From Kitasatospora viridis (GTDB lineage Bacteria; Actinomycetota; Actinomycetes; Streptomycetales; Streptomycetaceae), in contig NZ_VIWT01000006.1 of NCBI RefSeq assembly GCF_007829815.1, positions 496,001 to 560,000 of the forward strand: a DNA stretch of 64,000 bases, read 5' to 3'. Position numbers and translations under genes: made by a program. This document shows positions 63,950 to 64,000 of the stretch, one piece after another (position 1 is the stretch's first letter; each line of letters opens with the position of its first letter). A model generated the notes under the pieces. The model had not been told where the DNA came from, ran no database searches, and saw only the letters and a list, made by a program, of their open reading frames with translations.

Positions 63950-64000
63950 TCAGTAGACGTCACGGACGTAGCGCTTGTCGGCCGCCAACTGCCTGACGTA
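63950..64000 (-). CDS. 3' end of a CysJ-like flavoprotein reductase gene (cut by window)
   Basis: The minus strand reads YVRQLAADKRYVRDVY and TGA, open to the window edge. The C-terminal KRYVRDVY closely resembles the end of sulfite reductase flavoprotein CysJ (RRYQRDVY in E. coli), where the final aromatic residue stacks on FAD. It is therefore probably a diflavin reductase or nitrate/sulfite reductase flavoprotein. Only 16 residues are visible. It is convergent with the P450 gene, 18 bases away. Confidence 0.5.
   Translation of the reverse strand, partial: YVRQLAADKRYVRDVY

Noticed and set aside
1..64000. Secondary metabolite cluster
   Set aside because: A single ketosynthase at one edge and two oxygenases at the other are 60 kb apart with ordinary genes between; no carrier protein, NRPS, terpene cyclase or RiPP modification enzyme was seen.
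1..64000. Insertion sequences, prophage, integrative elements, tRNA genes
   Set aside because: No transposase, integrase, phage structural protein, att-like direct repeat or tRNA fold was recognised on either strand.

Overview
The window is chromosomal DNA of very high G+C content from a filamentous actinomycete, most likely Streptomyces or Kitasatospora. The evidence is the strong G/C bias at third codon positions, frequent GTG starts, GGAGG-type ribosome sites, TANNNT -10 boxes that often sit directly before the start codon (leaderless genes), several DesK/NarL two-component pairs, a DUF574 methyltransferase, secreted ricin-type lectin proteins, and many small hypothetical genes. No transposase, phage gene, CRISPR array, rRNA or tRNA gene was recognised. 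It reads as an ordinary, gene-dense accessory or arm-type chromosomal segment.

Layout. 1-6.4 kb: the 3' part of a beta-ketoacyl-ACP synthase, a membrane-anchored unknown, an acetylxylan-esterase-like hydrolase, a patatin-like lipase, and a first sensor kinase/response regulator pair. 6.4-13 kb: a membrane protein, a GNAT acetyltransferase, a leaderless SDR, an exported serine hydrolase, a MarR regulator divergent from a SnoaL-like protein with two palindromic operators between them, a flavodoxin and a HEAT-repeat protein. 13-16 kb: a beta-lactamase island, with a LysR regulator divergent from a lipoprotein class A beta-lactamase and coupled to a second class-A-fold protein that lacks the general-base Glu. 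16-27 kb: an NmrA-type protein, a methyltransferase, a second kinase/regulator pair, a P-loop kinase, a DUF2797 protein, a nucleotidyltransferase, an aldo/keto reductase and hydrolase controlled by a divergent TetR with two operators, and a frameshifted YCII gene.

27.3-37.6 kb is the most coherent system: a catabolic locus read on the minus strand. A secreted GH27 alpha-galactosidase or alpha-N-acetylgalactosaminidase with a lectin domain, a SIS-domain sugar-phosphate isomerase/deaminase, a ROK kinase, a PfkB kinase, a class II tagatose/fructose-bisphosphate aldolase, an ABC sugar importer and a DeoR regulator together could take galactosamine-type sugars to triose phosphates through tagatose 6-phosphate. 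The promoter of the intracellular operon and that of the GH27 gene share a 13-base element.

37.6-54.5 kb: a metallo-beta-lactamase-fold hydrolase, a Tat-exported Asp-nucleophile hydrolase, a TPR protein, two membrane-anchored unknowns, a leaderless ArsR/SRPBCC/DHFR-like gene set, a DUF574 methyltransferase, a FabV-type enoyl reductase convergent with a gene that has lost its stop codon, an acetate transporter, a MOSC protein and a second aldo/keto reductase. 54.5-64 kb: an MMPL exporter followed by a third kinase/regulator pair, a secreted ricin-type lectin, a YrdC-type protein, then a Rieske oxygenase and a cytochrome P450 facing the 3' end of a CysJ-like flavoprotein cut by the window edge.

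Protein lengths, motifs and starts were judged by reading the sequence. No database search was possible, so family names rest on motifs, and substrate assignments are inferences.
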